Assembly (NCBI RefSeq): GCF_030316845.1
Contig: NZ_JASZYS010000016.1
Location: 119,181 to 183,180, forward strand
Origin: Variovorax davisae
GTDB lineage: Bacteria > Pseudomonadota > Gammaproteobacteria > Burkholderiales > Burkholderiaceae_C
Direction: 5' to 3'
Length of the DNA stretch: 64,000 bases
The notes beneath the pieces were generated by a model. It was given only the letters and a program-made list of their open reading frames with translations. It did no database searches and was not told the DNA's origin. A program made the position numbers and the translations under genes. Below are positions 1 through 8,218 of the stretch, piece by piece (within the stretch, counting starts at the first letter, position 1; every line of letters starts with the position of its first letter).

Positions 1-274
1 CGGTGTCGATCCACTCGCGCGCCTTGGAGGCGGCGATGTCGGCCTTGTTCTGGTGGTCGGCCGTGACCAGTTCGATCGGCAGGCCGTTGACCTTGCCGCC
101 GAAGTCGTCGATCGCCATCTGGATCGCGGTGGCGCCGCCCTTGCCTTCGACGTCGGCGTAGAGGCTGGACATGTCGGTGATAAAGCCGATCTTCACTTTC
201 TCCTGGGCTTGAACAGCGCCGGTCGCCAGGGCGATGGCAAGGGAGACGGCAGAAAGTGCGATTGTTTTCTTCAT
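1..274 (-). CDS. ABC transporter substrate-binding protein, branched-chain amino-acid type (partial, runs off the left edge)
   Basis: Only the first 91 codons are in the window. The product starts MKKTIALSAVSL, has a hydrophobic signal peptide ending in an AxA-type site (AVQAQ), and continues into the start of a Leu/Ile/Val-binding periplasmic domain (VKIGFITDMSSLYADVEG). It would bind a small ligand in the periplasm and pass it to the LivFG-driven importer. The gene lies 40 bp behind a second binding-protein gene with nearly the same N-terminus, so the two are tandem paralogues. The permease genes are not in the window and may lie to the left. The ligand cannot be read from sequence. Confidence 0.85.
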   Translation of the reverse strand, partial: MKKTIALSAVSLAIALATGAVQAQEKVKIGFITDMSSLYADVEGKGGATAIQMAIDDFGGKVNGLPIELVTADHQNKADIAASKAREWIDT

Positions 275-314
275 GGTCGATTCAAAAGAGAGATGGGTGA
301 GAGAAATCGGGGCG

Positions 315-1511
315 TCATTTCCAGAGCGCGCACTTGGAGTCGGCCTGGGTCGTGAAGACCTGGTCGCCGGGCAGCTTGGCGTTGACCTTGAGGTAGTCCC
401 AGGGCTGCTTCGAGTCGGCCGGCGACTTGACCTCGACCAGGTACATGTCGTGCACCATGCGGCCGTCGGCGCGGATCACGCCCTTGGCGTAGAAGTCGTT
501 GATCGGCGTCTTCTTCAGTTCGGCCATCACCTTGTCGGCGTCGGCGGTCTTCGCGGCCTGCACGGCCTTCAGGTAGGTCATCGTGGCCGAGTAGTCGGCG
601 GCCTGGATGTCGGTCGGCATGCGCTTGGTCTTGTCGAAGAAGCGCTTCGAGAACTTGCGCGTGTCGTCGTTCAGGTCCCAGTACCAGCTGGTGGTGTGCA
701 GCAGGCCTTCGGTGTTCTTCAGGCCCAGGCTGTGGATGTCGCTCAGGAAGATCAGCAGGCCCGCCAGCTTCATGCTCTTGCCGATGCCGAATTCCTTCGC
801 CGCCTTGATCGAGTTGATGGTGTCGCCGCCGGCATTGGCCAGCCCCAGGATCTGGGCCTTCGAGTTCTGCGCCTGCAGCAGGAAGGACGAGAAGTCCGAG
901 GCATTGAGCGGTGCGCGCACCGCACCCACCACCGTGCCGCCCTTGGCCTTGACCACCGCCGTGGTGTCGGCTTCGAGCGCATGGCCGAAGGCGTAGTCGG
1001 CGGTCAGGAAGAACCAGCTCTTGCCGCCGCGGTCGACCACCGCGCCGCCGGTGCCCTTGGCCAGCGCCACCGTGTCGTAGGCGTAGTGCACCGTGTACGG
1101 GCTGCACTGCTCGTTGGTGAGCGCCGAGGTGGCGGCGCCGTTGTTGAAGTAGACCCGCTTCTTCTCCTGCGCCACCTTGGCCGTGGCCAGCGCGGTGCCG
1201 GAGTTGGTGCCGCCGAAGACCATGGTCACGCCGTCGGTGTCGATCCACTCGCGCGCCTTCGAGGCCGCGATGTCGGCCTTGTTCTGGTGGTCGGCGGTGA
1301 GCAGCTCGATCGGCTGGCCCAGCACCTTGCCGCCGAAATCGTCGATCGCCATCTGGATGGCGAGCGCGCCGTTCTTGCCCTCGACGTCGGCATAGAGGCT
1401 CGACATGTCGGTCACGAAGCCGATCTTGACCTTTTCCTGGGCCTGGGCGGCGCCGCAGGCGAGCGCCGTCGCAGCGACGGCCAGGGTCATTGCGCTGAAC
1501 TGGTTCTTCAT
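315..1511 (-). CDS. ABC transporter substrate-binding protein, branched-chain amino-acid type
   Basis: This 398-residue protein starts at the ATG after a GAGACCTCTC stretch. It carries a cleavable signal peptide of about 24 residues ending GAAQAQ, followed by a Peripla_BP_6 type I binding fold (VKIGFVTDMSSLYADVEGKN, then the AADYSATMTYLKAV helix near the C-terminus). A much longer frame in the same register extends upstream into livF; I reject that start because the signal peptide sits at this ATG. The gene is 44 bp downstream of livF and 40 bp upstream of a paralogue, in one minus-strand operon. The substrate is uncertain: this subfamily in Burkholderiales includes aromatic-acid and amide binders as well as amino-acid binders. 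Confidence 0.9.
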   Translation of the reverse strand: MKNQFSAMTLAVAATALACGAAQAQEKVKIGFVTDMSSLYADVEGKNGALAIQMAIDDFGGKVLGQPIELLTADHQNKADIAASKAREWIDTDGVTMVFGGTNSGTALATAKVAQEKKRVYFNNGAATSALTNEQCSPYTVHYAYDTVALAKGTGGAVVDRGGKSWFFLTADYAFGHALEADTTAVVKAKGGTVVGAVRAPLNASDFSSFLLQAQNSKAQILGLANAGGDTINSIKAAKEFGIGKSMKLAGLLIFLSDIHSLGLKNTEGLLHTTSWYWDLNDDTRKFSKRFFDKTKRMPTDIQAADYSATMTYLKAVQAAKTADADKVMAELKKTPINDFYAKGVIRADGRMVHDMYLVEVKSPADSKQPWDYLKVNAKLPGDQVFTTQADSKCALWK

Positions 1512-1555
1512 GAGAGGTCTCCGTTCAATCAACAGGTTGGAAAAAAAAAGCGGGA

Positions 1556-2266
1556 TCAGACGCCGAGCAGCTCGTTGAGCACCGGCATCTTGGCTTCGAG
1601 CTCGGAGGCGCCGAACTTCTCGACGATGCGCCCGTGCTCCATCACGTAGAAGCGGTCGGCCAGCGGCGCCGCGAAGCGGAAGTTCTGCTCGACCATGACC
1701 ACCGTGTAGCCCTTGCCGCGCAGCGTGTGGATCATGCGGGCCAGCGCCTGCACGATCACCGGCGCCAGGCCTTCGGAGATCTCGTCGAGCAGCAGCAGGC
1801 GGGCGCCGGTGCGCAGGATGCGCGCCACCGCCAGCATCTGCTGCTCGCCGCCCGACAGCCGCGTGCCCTGGCTGTGGCGGCGCTCGGCCAGGTTCGGGAA
1901 CATGGCGTAGATCTCGTCGACCGACATGCCCTTGTCGGCGCTCTTGAGCACCGGCGGCAGCAGCAGGTTCTCTTCGCACGAGAGGCTCGCGAAGATGCCG
2001 CGCTCCTCCGGGCAATAGCCGATGCCCTGGTGCGCGATGCGGTGGGTCGGCATGTGGATGGTCTCGGTGCCGTTGACCTTGATGCTGCCCTTGCGCGCGC
2101 CGGTGAGGCCCAGCACGGCGCGCATGGTGGTGGTGCGGCCGGCGCCGTTGCGGCCCAGCAGCGTGACCACCTCGCCTGGCTGCACCACCATGTCGACGCC
2201 GTGCAGCACGTGCGATTCGCCGTACCAGGCTTGCAGGTCCTTGATCTCCAGTGCGGGGGTTGCCAT
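1556..2266 (-). CDS. livF: branched-chain amino-acid type ABC transporter ATP-binding protein LivF
   Basis: This 236-residue cytoplasmic ATPase would pair with LivG to power import of the ligand delivered by the adjacent binding proteins. Its order of motifs is normal for LivF: Walker A near residue 40, signature LSGGEQQML, Walker B LLLLDEISEG. The Walker A reads GRNGAGRTT, with arginine where lysine is usual (codon CGC, checked on the complementary strand). Its start codon overlaps the livG stop by one base, so the two are translationally coupled. The rest of the fold is intact and the length is typical, so I do not call it broken. Confidence 0.92.
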   Translation of the reverse strand: MATPALEIKDLQAWYGESHVLHGVDMVVQPGEVVTLLGRNGAGRTTTMRAVLGLTGARKGSIKVNGTETIHMPTHRIAHQGIGYCPEERGIFASLSCEENLLLPPVLKSADKGMSVDEIYAMFPNLAERRHSQGTRLSGGEQQMLAVARILRTGARLLLLDEISEGLAPVIVQALARMIHTLRGKGYTVVMVEQNFRFAAPLADRFYVMEHGRIVEKFGASELEAKMPVLNELLGV

Positions 2267-3036
2267 CAGTGGGCTCCCTGCAGCGCGCCGTCGGTGGTGC
2301 CCATGTAGGCCTCCATCACCTGCGGGTTGCGCGACACCTCGGCGTACGGCCCCTCGGCCAGCACGGCGCCGCGCTGCAGCACCGTGATGGTGTCGGCGAT
2401 GGTCGAGACCACGCTCATGTTGTGCTCCACCATCAGGATGGTGCGGCCGGCCGACACCCGCTTGATGAGCTCGGCGACCCGGTGCACGTCCTCGTGGCCC
2501 ATGCCCTGGGTGGGTTCGTCGAGCAGCATCAGTTCGGGCTCCATCGCCAGCGTGGTCGCGATCTCGAGCGCGCGCTTGCGGCCATAGGGCAGGTTCACGG
2601 TCAGCTCGTCGGCCAGGTCCTCGAGGCCGACTTCGGCCAGCAGCACGCGGGCCCGGGCATCGAGCGGCTTGAGCGACTTCTCGCTCTTCCAGAAATGGTA
2701 GGAGGTGCCCAGCGCGCGCTGCAGCCCCAGGCGCACGTTCTCGAGCAGGGTCAGGTGCGGGAACACCGCGGAGATCTGGAACGAGCGGATGATGCCGCGC
2801 CGCGCGATCTGCGCCGGGCGCTCGCTCGTGATGTCCTGGCCGTTGAACAGGATGGTGCCCGCGGTCGGCTCGAGGAACTTGGTGAGCAGGTTGAAGCAGG
2901 TCGTCTTGCCCGCGCCATTGGGGCCGATCAACGCGTGGATCGATCCCCTGACGACCTGGAGGTCGACCTTGCTGACCGCGGTGAAACCCTTGAATTCCTT
3001 GGTGAGCTGGCGTGTTTCGAGAATGATGTCGCTCAT
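2266..3036 (-). CDS. livG: branched-chain amino-acid type ABC transporter ATP-binding protein LivG
   Basis: The 256-residue product starts MSDIILETRQLTKEF. It has a normal Walker A (GPNGAGKTTCF), the short LivG-type signature region LPYGRKRALEIA and Walker B LMLLDEPTQGM. The frame can be extended 22 codons upstream, but the extension has no family similarity, so the ATG at 3036 is preferred. It is the first gene of the minus-strand unit livG-livF-binding protein-binding protein. It lies 168 bp behind the emrB-like gene, enough space for its own promoter. Confidence 0.93.
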   Translation of the reverse strand: MSDIILETRQLTKEFKGFTAVSKVDLQVVRGSIHALIGPNGAGKTTCFNLLTKFLEPTAGTILFNGQDITSERPAQIARRGIIRSFQISAVFPHLTLLENVRLGLQRALGTSYHFWKSEKSLKPLDARARVLLAEVGLEDLADELTVNLPYGRKRALEIATTLAMEPELMLLDEPTQGMGHEDVHRVAELIKRVSAGRTILMVEHNMSVVSTIADTITVLQRGAVLAEGPYAEVSRNPQVMEAYMGTTDGALQGAH

Positions 3037-3181
3037 CTCGCGCGGTCGCCCGTTGGCTGGCAGAAAAAGTCGGTCATGCGGTCCATCTGAGCGCACCACC
3101 ATGGCTGCGCGGACCGCATTGTTTGCAGGGGCGGCAAAACTTGCCTACTGGGGCAAATGCCTATGCTGCAACGCAACCTGA

Positions 3182-3199
3182 GGCCGGCCTGCGCCGGCC
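3182..3199. repeat. GC-rich hairpin between the efflux operon and livG
   Basis: Perfect 7-bp arms GGCCGGC and GCCGGCC with a 4-base loop lie just past the stop of the emrB-like gene. No T tract follows in the direction of transcription, so it may only pause or protect the 3' end. The rest of 3037-3204 shows nothing else I can assign. Confidence 0.35.
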
Positions 3200-3204
3200 C
3201 GCAA

Positions 3205-4764
3205 TCAGTGGGCGCCGGCCGCCGCGTCCGACGCGCCGGCTCCCCTTGCCGGCTTGGCGAGCCAGACCAGCGGGATCAGCAGCAGGAAAAGCAACGCCGA
3301 GCCGTAGAACACGTCGTTCGAAGCCAGCATGAAGGACTGCTGGTCGACCAGCCGGTTGATCTGCCCCAGCACCTGGTCGGCACTGAATCCGCTGGCCCCG
3401 AAGTTGGCGATCGCGCTGTTGGCGGCGGAACTGCCGGTGTTGACCGACTCCACCAGCTGCGCGTGGTGCAGCGCGGCACGGTTCTCCCACAGCGTGGTCG
3501 CGGCCGAGGTGCCGATCGCGCCGGCGGTGATGCGCAGGAAGTTCGACAGCCCGGAGGCGGCGGGAATGCGATCGGGCGGCAGGCCCGACAGCGTGATCGT
3601 CACCAGCGGAATGAAGAAGAAGGCCATCGCCACGCCCTGGATGATGGTCGGGATCATGATGGTCCAGAAGTCGGCCTGGGTGTTGAAGTTCGAGCGCATC
3701 CACAGCACCAGCGCGAACACCAGGAACGAGAAGGTCGCGTAGCGGCGCGGGTCGACCTTGCCGACCGTGAGCCCGACGATCGGCGAGAAGATGATCGCCA
3801 GCATGCCCACCGGCGCCATGATCATCCCGGCCTGCGTCGCCGTGTAGCCCATGAACTGCTGCAGCCACAGCGGCAGGATCACCACGTTGCCGAAGAAGAG
3901 CCCGTAGGCCACGGCCGTCGCGAAGGCGCCCGACCAGAAGTTGCGGCGCTTGAACAGCGACAGGTCGACCACCGGGTGCTTGTCGGTCAGCTCCCAGATC
4001 AGGAAGAAGGCGAAGCCGACCAGGGCCACCACCGCCAAGGTCAGGATCACGGCCGAGTGGAACCAGTCGAGCTCCTTGCCCTTGTCGAGCATGAGCTGCA
4101 TCGCGCCGACCCAGACCACCAGCAAGGCCAGCCCGATGCCGTCGATCGGCACCTTGCGGGTGACGCTCTCGCGCTTGCGGTAGATGGCCCAGGTGATGCC
4201 CGCCGCCGCCAGCCCGACCGGAATGTTGATGTAGAAGATCCAGGGCCAGGAGATGTTGTCGGTGATCCAGCCGCCCAGCAGCGGCCCCATCACCGGCGCC
4301 ACCAGCGTGGTCATCGACCACATCGCCATCGCCAGGCCGGCCTTGGCCCGCGGATAGCTCGACAGCAGCAGCGTCTGCGACAGCGGGATCATCGGCCCGG
4401 CGACGAAGCCCTGCAGCGCGCGGAAGGCGATCAGCATCGTCATGTTGGGCGCCAGGCCGCAGAGCCAGGAGCTGATGATGAACAGCAGCACGCTCGCCAT
4501 GAACAGGCGCACCTGTCCGAAGCGCTGCGTGAGCCAGCCGGTGAGCGGCACCGCGATGGCGTTGGCCACCGCGAAGCTGGTGATGACCCAGGTGCCCTGC
4601 GTCGAGCTGACGCCGAGGTCGCCGGCGATGGCCGGCAGCGACACGTTGGCGATCGACGTGTCGAGCACGTTCATGAAGGTCGCGGCCGACAGCGCGATGG
4701 TTCCCCAGACGCGGGCGGAGCCCTCGAGCGGCTGGAGCGGCGTGGGAGCGGTGGCGTTCGACAT
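3205..4764 (-). CDS. emrB: DHA2-family MFS multidrug exporter (EmrB/QacA type)
   Basis: This 519-residue inner-membrane protein has the 14-helix layout of the DHA2 family. The motif LDTSIANVSLPAIAGDLG in helix 1 and GWLTQRFGQVRLF after helix 2 are diagnostic of EmrB-type proton-drug antiporters. It begins 17 bp after the emrA-like gene and is the last gene of the marR-omf-emrA-emrB operon. With the periplasmic adaptor and outer-membrane factor it would form a tripartite pump expelling hydrophobic toxic compounds across both membranes. The actual substrate is unknown. Confidence 0.92.
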   Translation of the reverse strand: MSNATAPTPLQPLEGSARVWGTIALSAATFMNVLDTSIANVSLPAIAGDLGVSSTQGTWVITSFAVANAIAVPLTGWLTQRFGQVRLFMASVLLFIISSWLCGLAPNMTMLIAFRALQGFVAGPMIPLSQTLLLSSYPRAKAGLAMAMWSMTTLVAPVMGPLLGGWITDNISWPWIFYINIPVGLAAAGITWAIYRKRESVTRKVPIDGIGLALLVVWVGAMQLMLDKGKELDWFHSAVILTLAVVALVGFAFFLIWELTDKHPVVDLSLFKRRNFWSGAFATAVAYGLFFGNVVILPLWLQQFMGYTATQAGMIMAPVGMLAIIFSPIVGLTVGKVDPRRYATFSFLVFALVLWMRSNFNTQADFWTIMIPTIIQGVAMAFFFIPLVTITLSGLPPDRIPAASGLSNFLRITAGAIGTSAATTLWENRAALHHAQLVESVNTGSSAANSAIANFGASGFSADQVLGQINRLVDQQSFMLASNDVFYGSALLFLLLIPLVWLAKPARGAGASDAAAGAH

Positions 4765-4781
4765 CGCGCGCGGTCGCCCGA

Positions 4782-6089
4782 TCAGCCCGGATGCGCCTGC
4801 GAGGAGATCGGCGACACCGGCAGGCTGCTGGCCGCCGGCGCCTTCGGCGCCGGCTCATGGCCGAGGTTGGCGGCGATGATGCGCTGGACCACGGCGTCGG
4901 CGCCGCTGTCGAGCTGGCTGTAGACCTGGGTCTGGATCAGCGCGCTGCCGCGCGGGGCGTCGGCCAGCGACTTGCCGTCCTTCTTCGAGACGTCGATCTC
5001 GGCGTCCATCGACAGGCCGACCCGCAGCGGGTTGGCCTTGAGCTGCTCGGGGTCGAGCGCGATGCGCACCGGCACCCGCTGCACCACCTTGATCCAGTTG
5101 CCGGTGGCGTTCTGCGCCGGCAGCAGCGCGAAGGCCGAACCGGTGCCGACGCCGAGGCCGGCCACCCGGCCGTCGTACTCGACCTTCTTGCCGTACAGGT
5201 CGGCCGTGAGCTTCACGGGCTGGTCGATGCGGATGTTGCGCAGCTGCACTTCCTTGAAGTTGGCGTCGACCCAGAGCTGGTTCAGCGGCACGATCGACAT
5301 CATCGGCGTGCCCGCGGCCACGCGCTGGCCGAGCTGCACGGTGCGCTTGGCGACATAGCCCTCGACCGGCGCCGGCATCGCGACCCGCTGGGTCGCCAGG
5401 TAGGCCTCGCGCACCTTGGCGGCCGCCGCGAGCACGCTCGGATGGCGCTCCACCGGCGTGCCGTCGGTCAGCGACTGGTTGGTGGTCAGCTGCTCGCGCG
5501 CCGACAGCACCGCGGCCTGGGCCGAGGCCAGCTGGCTCTTGGCGTTGGCCAGCGCGGTCTCGGAGTGGTTCAGCTCTTCCTTCGACACCGCCCCGTTGCC
5601 GGCCAGGGCCTGGCGGCGCTTGAGGTCGTCCTGGGCCCGGGCGATGTCGCTCTGGGCGCGCGCGATGTCGGCCTGGCGCAGCGTGACCTGGGCCGCCAGC
5701 GATGCGTTGTTGCCGTACAGGGTGCGCGCCTGGCGCACCGCCTGGGCCAGCGCCGCCTCGGCCTGCTCGAACGCCACCTTGGCATCCGACGGGTCGAGCT
5801 GCACCAGCGGCTGGCCGGCCTTCACGAGGTCGGTGTCGTCGGCCATGATCGCCATCACGGTGCCGCCGATCTGCGGCGTGATCTGGATCACGTTGCCCTG
5901 CACGTAGGCGTTGTCGGTCGATTCGTAGTGGCTGGCGACCAGCCATTCGTAGGCGCCCCAGGCGGCGCCGGCCACGACCACGACGGCGGCCAGCGTGGTC
6001 AATGCGCGGCGGCGCTTGTTGCTCGCGGCGGGGGCCTGCGCCACGGCTTCGGCAGACGCAGCGTTCGGGGTGTTGTTGCTGTTTTCCAT
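4782..6089 (-). CDS. emrA: HlyD/EmrA-family periplasmic adaptor of a tripartite efflux pump
   Basis: The 435-residue product starts MENSNNTPNA. It has a short cytoplasmic tail, one membrane helix around residues 36-55 (TTLAAVVVVAGAAWGAYEWL), a biotinyl-lipoyl-like half motif, a long alanine- and glutamine-rich coiled-coil hairpin (about 100-220), then the second lipoyl half and beta-barrel. This is the EmrA plan. An in-frame extension upstream to 6230 lacks similarity and is rejected. It lies 40 bp after the outer-membrane factor gene and 17 bp before emrB. It links the inner-membrane transporter to the outer-membrane channel. Confidence 0.92.
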   Translation of the reverse strand: MENSNNTPNAASAEAVAQAPAASNKRRRALTTLAAVVVVAGAAWGAYEWLVASHYESTDNAYVQGNVIQITPQIGGTVMAIMADDTDLVKAGQPLVQLDPSDAKVAFEQAEAALAQAVRQARTLYGNNASLAAQVTLRQADIARAQSDIARAQDDLKRRQALAGNGAVSKEELNHSETALANAKSQLASAQAAVLSAREQLTTNQSLTDGTPVERHPSVLAAAAKVREAYLATQRVAMPAPVEGYVAKRTVQLGQRVAAGTPMMSIVPLNQLWVDANFKEVQLRNIRIDQPVKLTADLYGKKVEYDGRVAGLGVGTGSAFALLPAQNATGNWIKVVQRVPVRIALDPEQLKANPLRVGLSMDAEIDVSKKDGKSLADAPRGSALIQTQVYSQLDSGADAVVQRIIAANLGHEPAPKAPAASSLPVSPISSQAHPG

Positions 6090-6129
6090 GACAGTGTCTT
6101 TCGGATTCGGAGCGTTCGTTCGGAGATGT

Positions 6130-7605
6130 TCAGGGGTGCCGGGCCGCGGGCGCGGCGGCGGTGGTGGTGTCCGACGGCTGCCAGCCGCCGCCCAGGGCGC
6201 GCGCCAGGCCGACCTGGCTCTCGAGCGCACGGGCCGCGAGGTCGACGCCGTCGCGGCGCTGCGCCAGCACGGTGACTTCGGCCGTCAGCACGTCCAGGTA
6301 GTTGCCGAGCCCGGCGCTGTAGCGCTGCAGGCCGATGTCGTAGGCCGCCTCGGCCGCGTCCTGCGCCTCTTTCTGCTGGACTTGCTGGCGCGCCACGAAC
6401 TGCACGCTCGAGAGCTGGTCGGCGACATCGCGCACCGCGTCGATGACGGTGCCGTTGTAGCTGTCGATCGCGGCGTCGAGGTCGGCCGACTTGCCGCGCA
6501 GGTTGGCGCGCAGGCGGCCGCCCTCGAAGATCGGCAGCCGGATCGCGGGGCCCACGCCCCACTGCTGGCTGCCCGACTTCAGCAGGTTGTCGAAGCCGAT
6601 GCTCTGGAAGCCGGCGAAGGCCACCAGGTTGACGTTCGGGTAGAACTGGGTCTTGGCGTTCGCGACGTCGCTGGTCGCGGCCTCGACGCGCCAGCGGGCG
6701 GCGGCGATGTCGGCGCGCCGGCCCAGCAGGTCGGCCGGAATGCTCTGCTGCAGCGCCATGTTCCTGAAATTGGCGAGCCGCGGCGGCGTCAGCGCCTGCG
6801 TGGCGCCGGGCTGGGCCACCAGCGCGTCGAGCGCGTGCTGGGCGATCGCGATCTGCTCGTTGAGGGCTTCGATCTGCTGGCGTGCCTCGGGCACGCTGCT
6901 CTCGCTCTGCTTCAACTGCAGCCGCGTGTCGAGCCCGGCCGACACACGGTCGCGCACCAGCTTGAGCAGTTCCTCGCGCTGCGCCAGCGCGCGCTGGGCG
7001 ACCACCATCCGGTCGTTCAGCCGCGCCCACTGCACGTAGCCGCGGGCGACGTTGCTGGCCAGCAGCACGCGGGCCGCATCGGCTTCGGCGGCGGCGGCGT
7101 TGGCCGTGCCGAGCGCGGTGTCGAGCGCGGTGCGGTTCTTGCCGAAGAAATCGATCTCCCAGCTGCCGTTGAACTGAAGGGTGCCGGTTTCCTGGACCGA
7201 GCCGCCCAGCGGCGCCGGATAGATGTAGTTCTCGCTGAACTTCTGGCGCGTGAGATCGAGCCCACCGTTGAGCTGCGGCTTGTCGGCGGCCTCGGTCGAC
7301 ATCACCGAGGCCTGCGCGCGCGCGAGCCGGGCCAGGGCGACCTGCAGGTTGGGGTTGCCCGCCACCGCCTGGTCGACCAGCGCATTGAGCTGCGGATCGC
7401 CGAAGGCCAGCCACCACTGGCTGTCGAGCGCCGGCGCGGCCTGGGCGGCCGGGGCCGCGGCCAGGCCCAGGCTCGCGGCGGTCTGCATCTTGGGGTTGGA
7501 GGCGGTCGCGCCCATGTCGGCGCAGCCCGCGACGGCCAGCACCAGCACGGCAGCGGCGATGGCGCTGGTACGGCGCAAGGCGCGCTCAGGAAGGAGTCGA
7601 GTCAT
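6130..7605 (-). CDS. outer-membrane efflux lipoprotein, NodT/OprM family
   Basis: The 491-residue product starts MTRLLPERALRR. Its lipoprotein signal ends in the lipobox LAVAGC, giving a lipidated cysteine at about residue 23. Two OEP repeats follow, with the typical AAAEADAARVLLASNVARGY helix and the second-half IRLPIFEGGRLRANL strand. It would be the TolC-like exit channel for the pump encoded by the next two genes. Its start lies inside the last 20 bases of marR, so translation is probably coupled. E. coli emrAB borrows TolC from elsewhere; here the channel gene is in the operon. Confidence 0.93.
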   Translation of the reverse strand: MTRLLPERALRRTSAIAAAVLVLAVAGCADMGATASNPKMQTAASLGLAAAPAAQAAPALDSQWWLAFGDPQLNALVDQAVAGNPNLQVALARLARAQASVMSTEAADKPQLNGGLDLTRQKFSENYIYPAPLGGSVQETGTLQFNGSWEIDFFGKNRTALDTALGTANAAAAEADAARVLLASNVARGYVQWARLNDRMVVAQRALAQREELLKLVRDRVSAGLDTRLQLKQSESSVPEARQQIEALNEQIAIAQHALDALVAQPGATQALTPPRLANFRNMALQQSIPADLLGRRADIAAARWRVEAATSDVANAKTQFYPNVNLVAFAGFQSIGFDNLLKSGSQQWGVGPAIRLPIFEGGRLRANLRGKSADLDAAIDSYNGTVIDAVRDVADQLSSVQFVARQQVQQKEAQDAAEAAYDIGLQRYSAGLGNYLDVLTAEVTVLAQRRDGVDLAARALESQVGLARALGGGWQPSDTTTAAAPAARHP

Positions 7606-8140
7606 TTTTCTTATCTCCACGGGCCGACAGGGCCTGTGCGTTGTCGAGGATCCGGCGCAGGTAGCCCTTGAGCTGCTCCCACTCCTCGTTGCTGAAGCCA
7701 GCCAGGTGCTCGTTCTGCACATGGCTGAGGATTTCGGGCACCTCGCGGGCCGCCGCGCGGCCTTCTTCGGTGAGTTCGATGTGGACCACGCGGCGGTCGG
7801 CCACCGAGCGCACGCGGCGGCACAGGCCCTTGGCTTCCAGGCGGTCGAGCAGGCGGGTCATGGCGCCGGTGTCGAGCTCGCATTCGCGGGCCAGTTCGGC
7901 CACGGTCGTGACCTTGCCCATGTGCAGCTTGTGCAGCGGCACCCACTGCGGATAGGTCGGCCCGGGATCGCACATGCGAAGCTCCACCGACTGGGCCACC
8001 GCGCTCAGGATCCGGCGCATCAGGTAGCCGATGCTTTCTTCCGCACGGTAGTTCTCGGCCTTGTAGAAGGCCGTGACCGCCGGCAACTCGCCGGGCGAAG
8101 GCGGCGCAGGGCGCGCTTCGGGGGTCTGGGATTCGGACAT
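7586..8140 (-). CDS. MarR-family transcriptional repressor of the efflux operon
   Basis: The 184-residue product has the MarR winged-helix core: MGKVTTVAELARECELD as the first helices, TGAMTRLLDRLEAKGLCRR as helix-turn-helix plus recognition helix, and SVADRRVVHIELTEEG as the wing with its DRR motif. The C-terminal dimer helices follow. It heads the operon marR-omf-emrA-emrB and overlaps the next gene by 20 bases. A perfect palindrome sits inside its own promoter, so it very likely represses itself and the pump genes until a ligand releases it. The promoter is only 6 bases from the ATG, so the mRNA may be leaderless. Confidence 0.93.
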   Translation of the reverse strand: MSESQTPEARPAPPSPGELPAVTAFYKAENYRAEESIGYLMRRILSAVAQSVELRMCDPGPTYPQWVPLHKLHMGKVTTVAELARECELDTGAMTRLLDRLEAKGLCRRVRSVADRRVVHIELTEEGRAAAREVPEILSHVQNEHLAGFSNEEWEQLKGYLRRILDNAQALSARGDKKNDSTPS

Positions 8141-8146
8141 ACCCGC

Positions 8147-8175
8147 ATAGTAATTGCCTCGGCAATTACTGTCAA
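8147..8175 (-). promoter_or_regulatory. sigma-70 promoter of marR with palindromic MarR operator in its spacer
   Basis: Read on the minus strand, -35 TTGACA (8175-8170) and -10 TACTAT (8152-8147) are separated by exactly 17 bases. The operator is a perfect inverted repeat at 8149-8170: arm AGTAATTGCC, spacer TC, then the reverse-complement arm. It covers the whole spacer and touches both hexamers, so repressor binding would exclude RNA polymerase. The predicted +1 coincides with the A of the marR ATG at 8140. The divergent ABC exporter starts 49 bp away and could be affected too. Confidence 0.85.
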
Positions 8176-8218
8176 GGCGGCTTTTGGTGGGGCAAGCGTT
8201 AGCTAGAATGCTCGGGAT

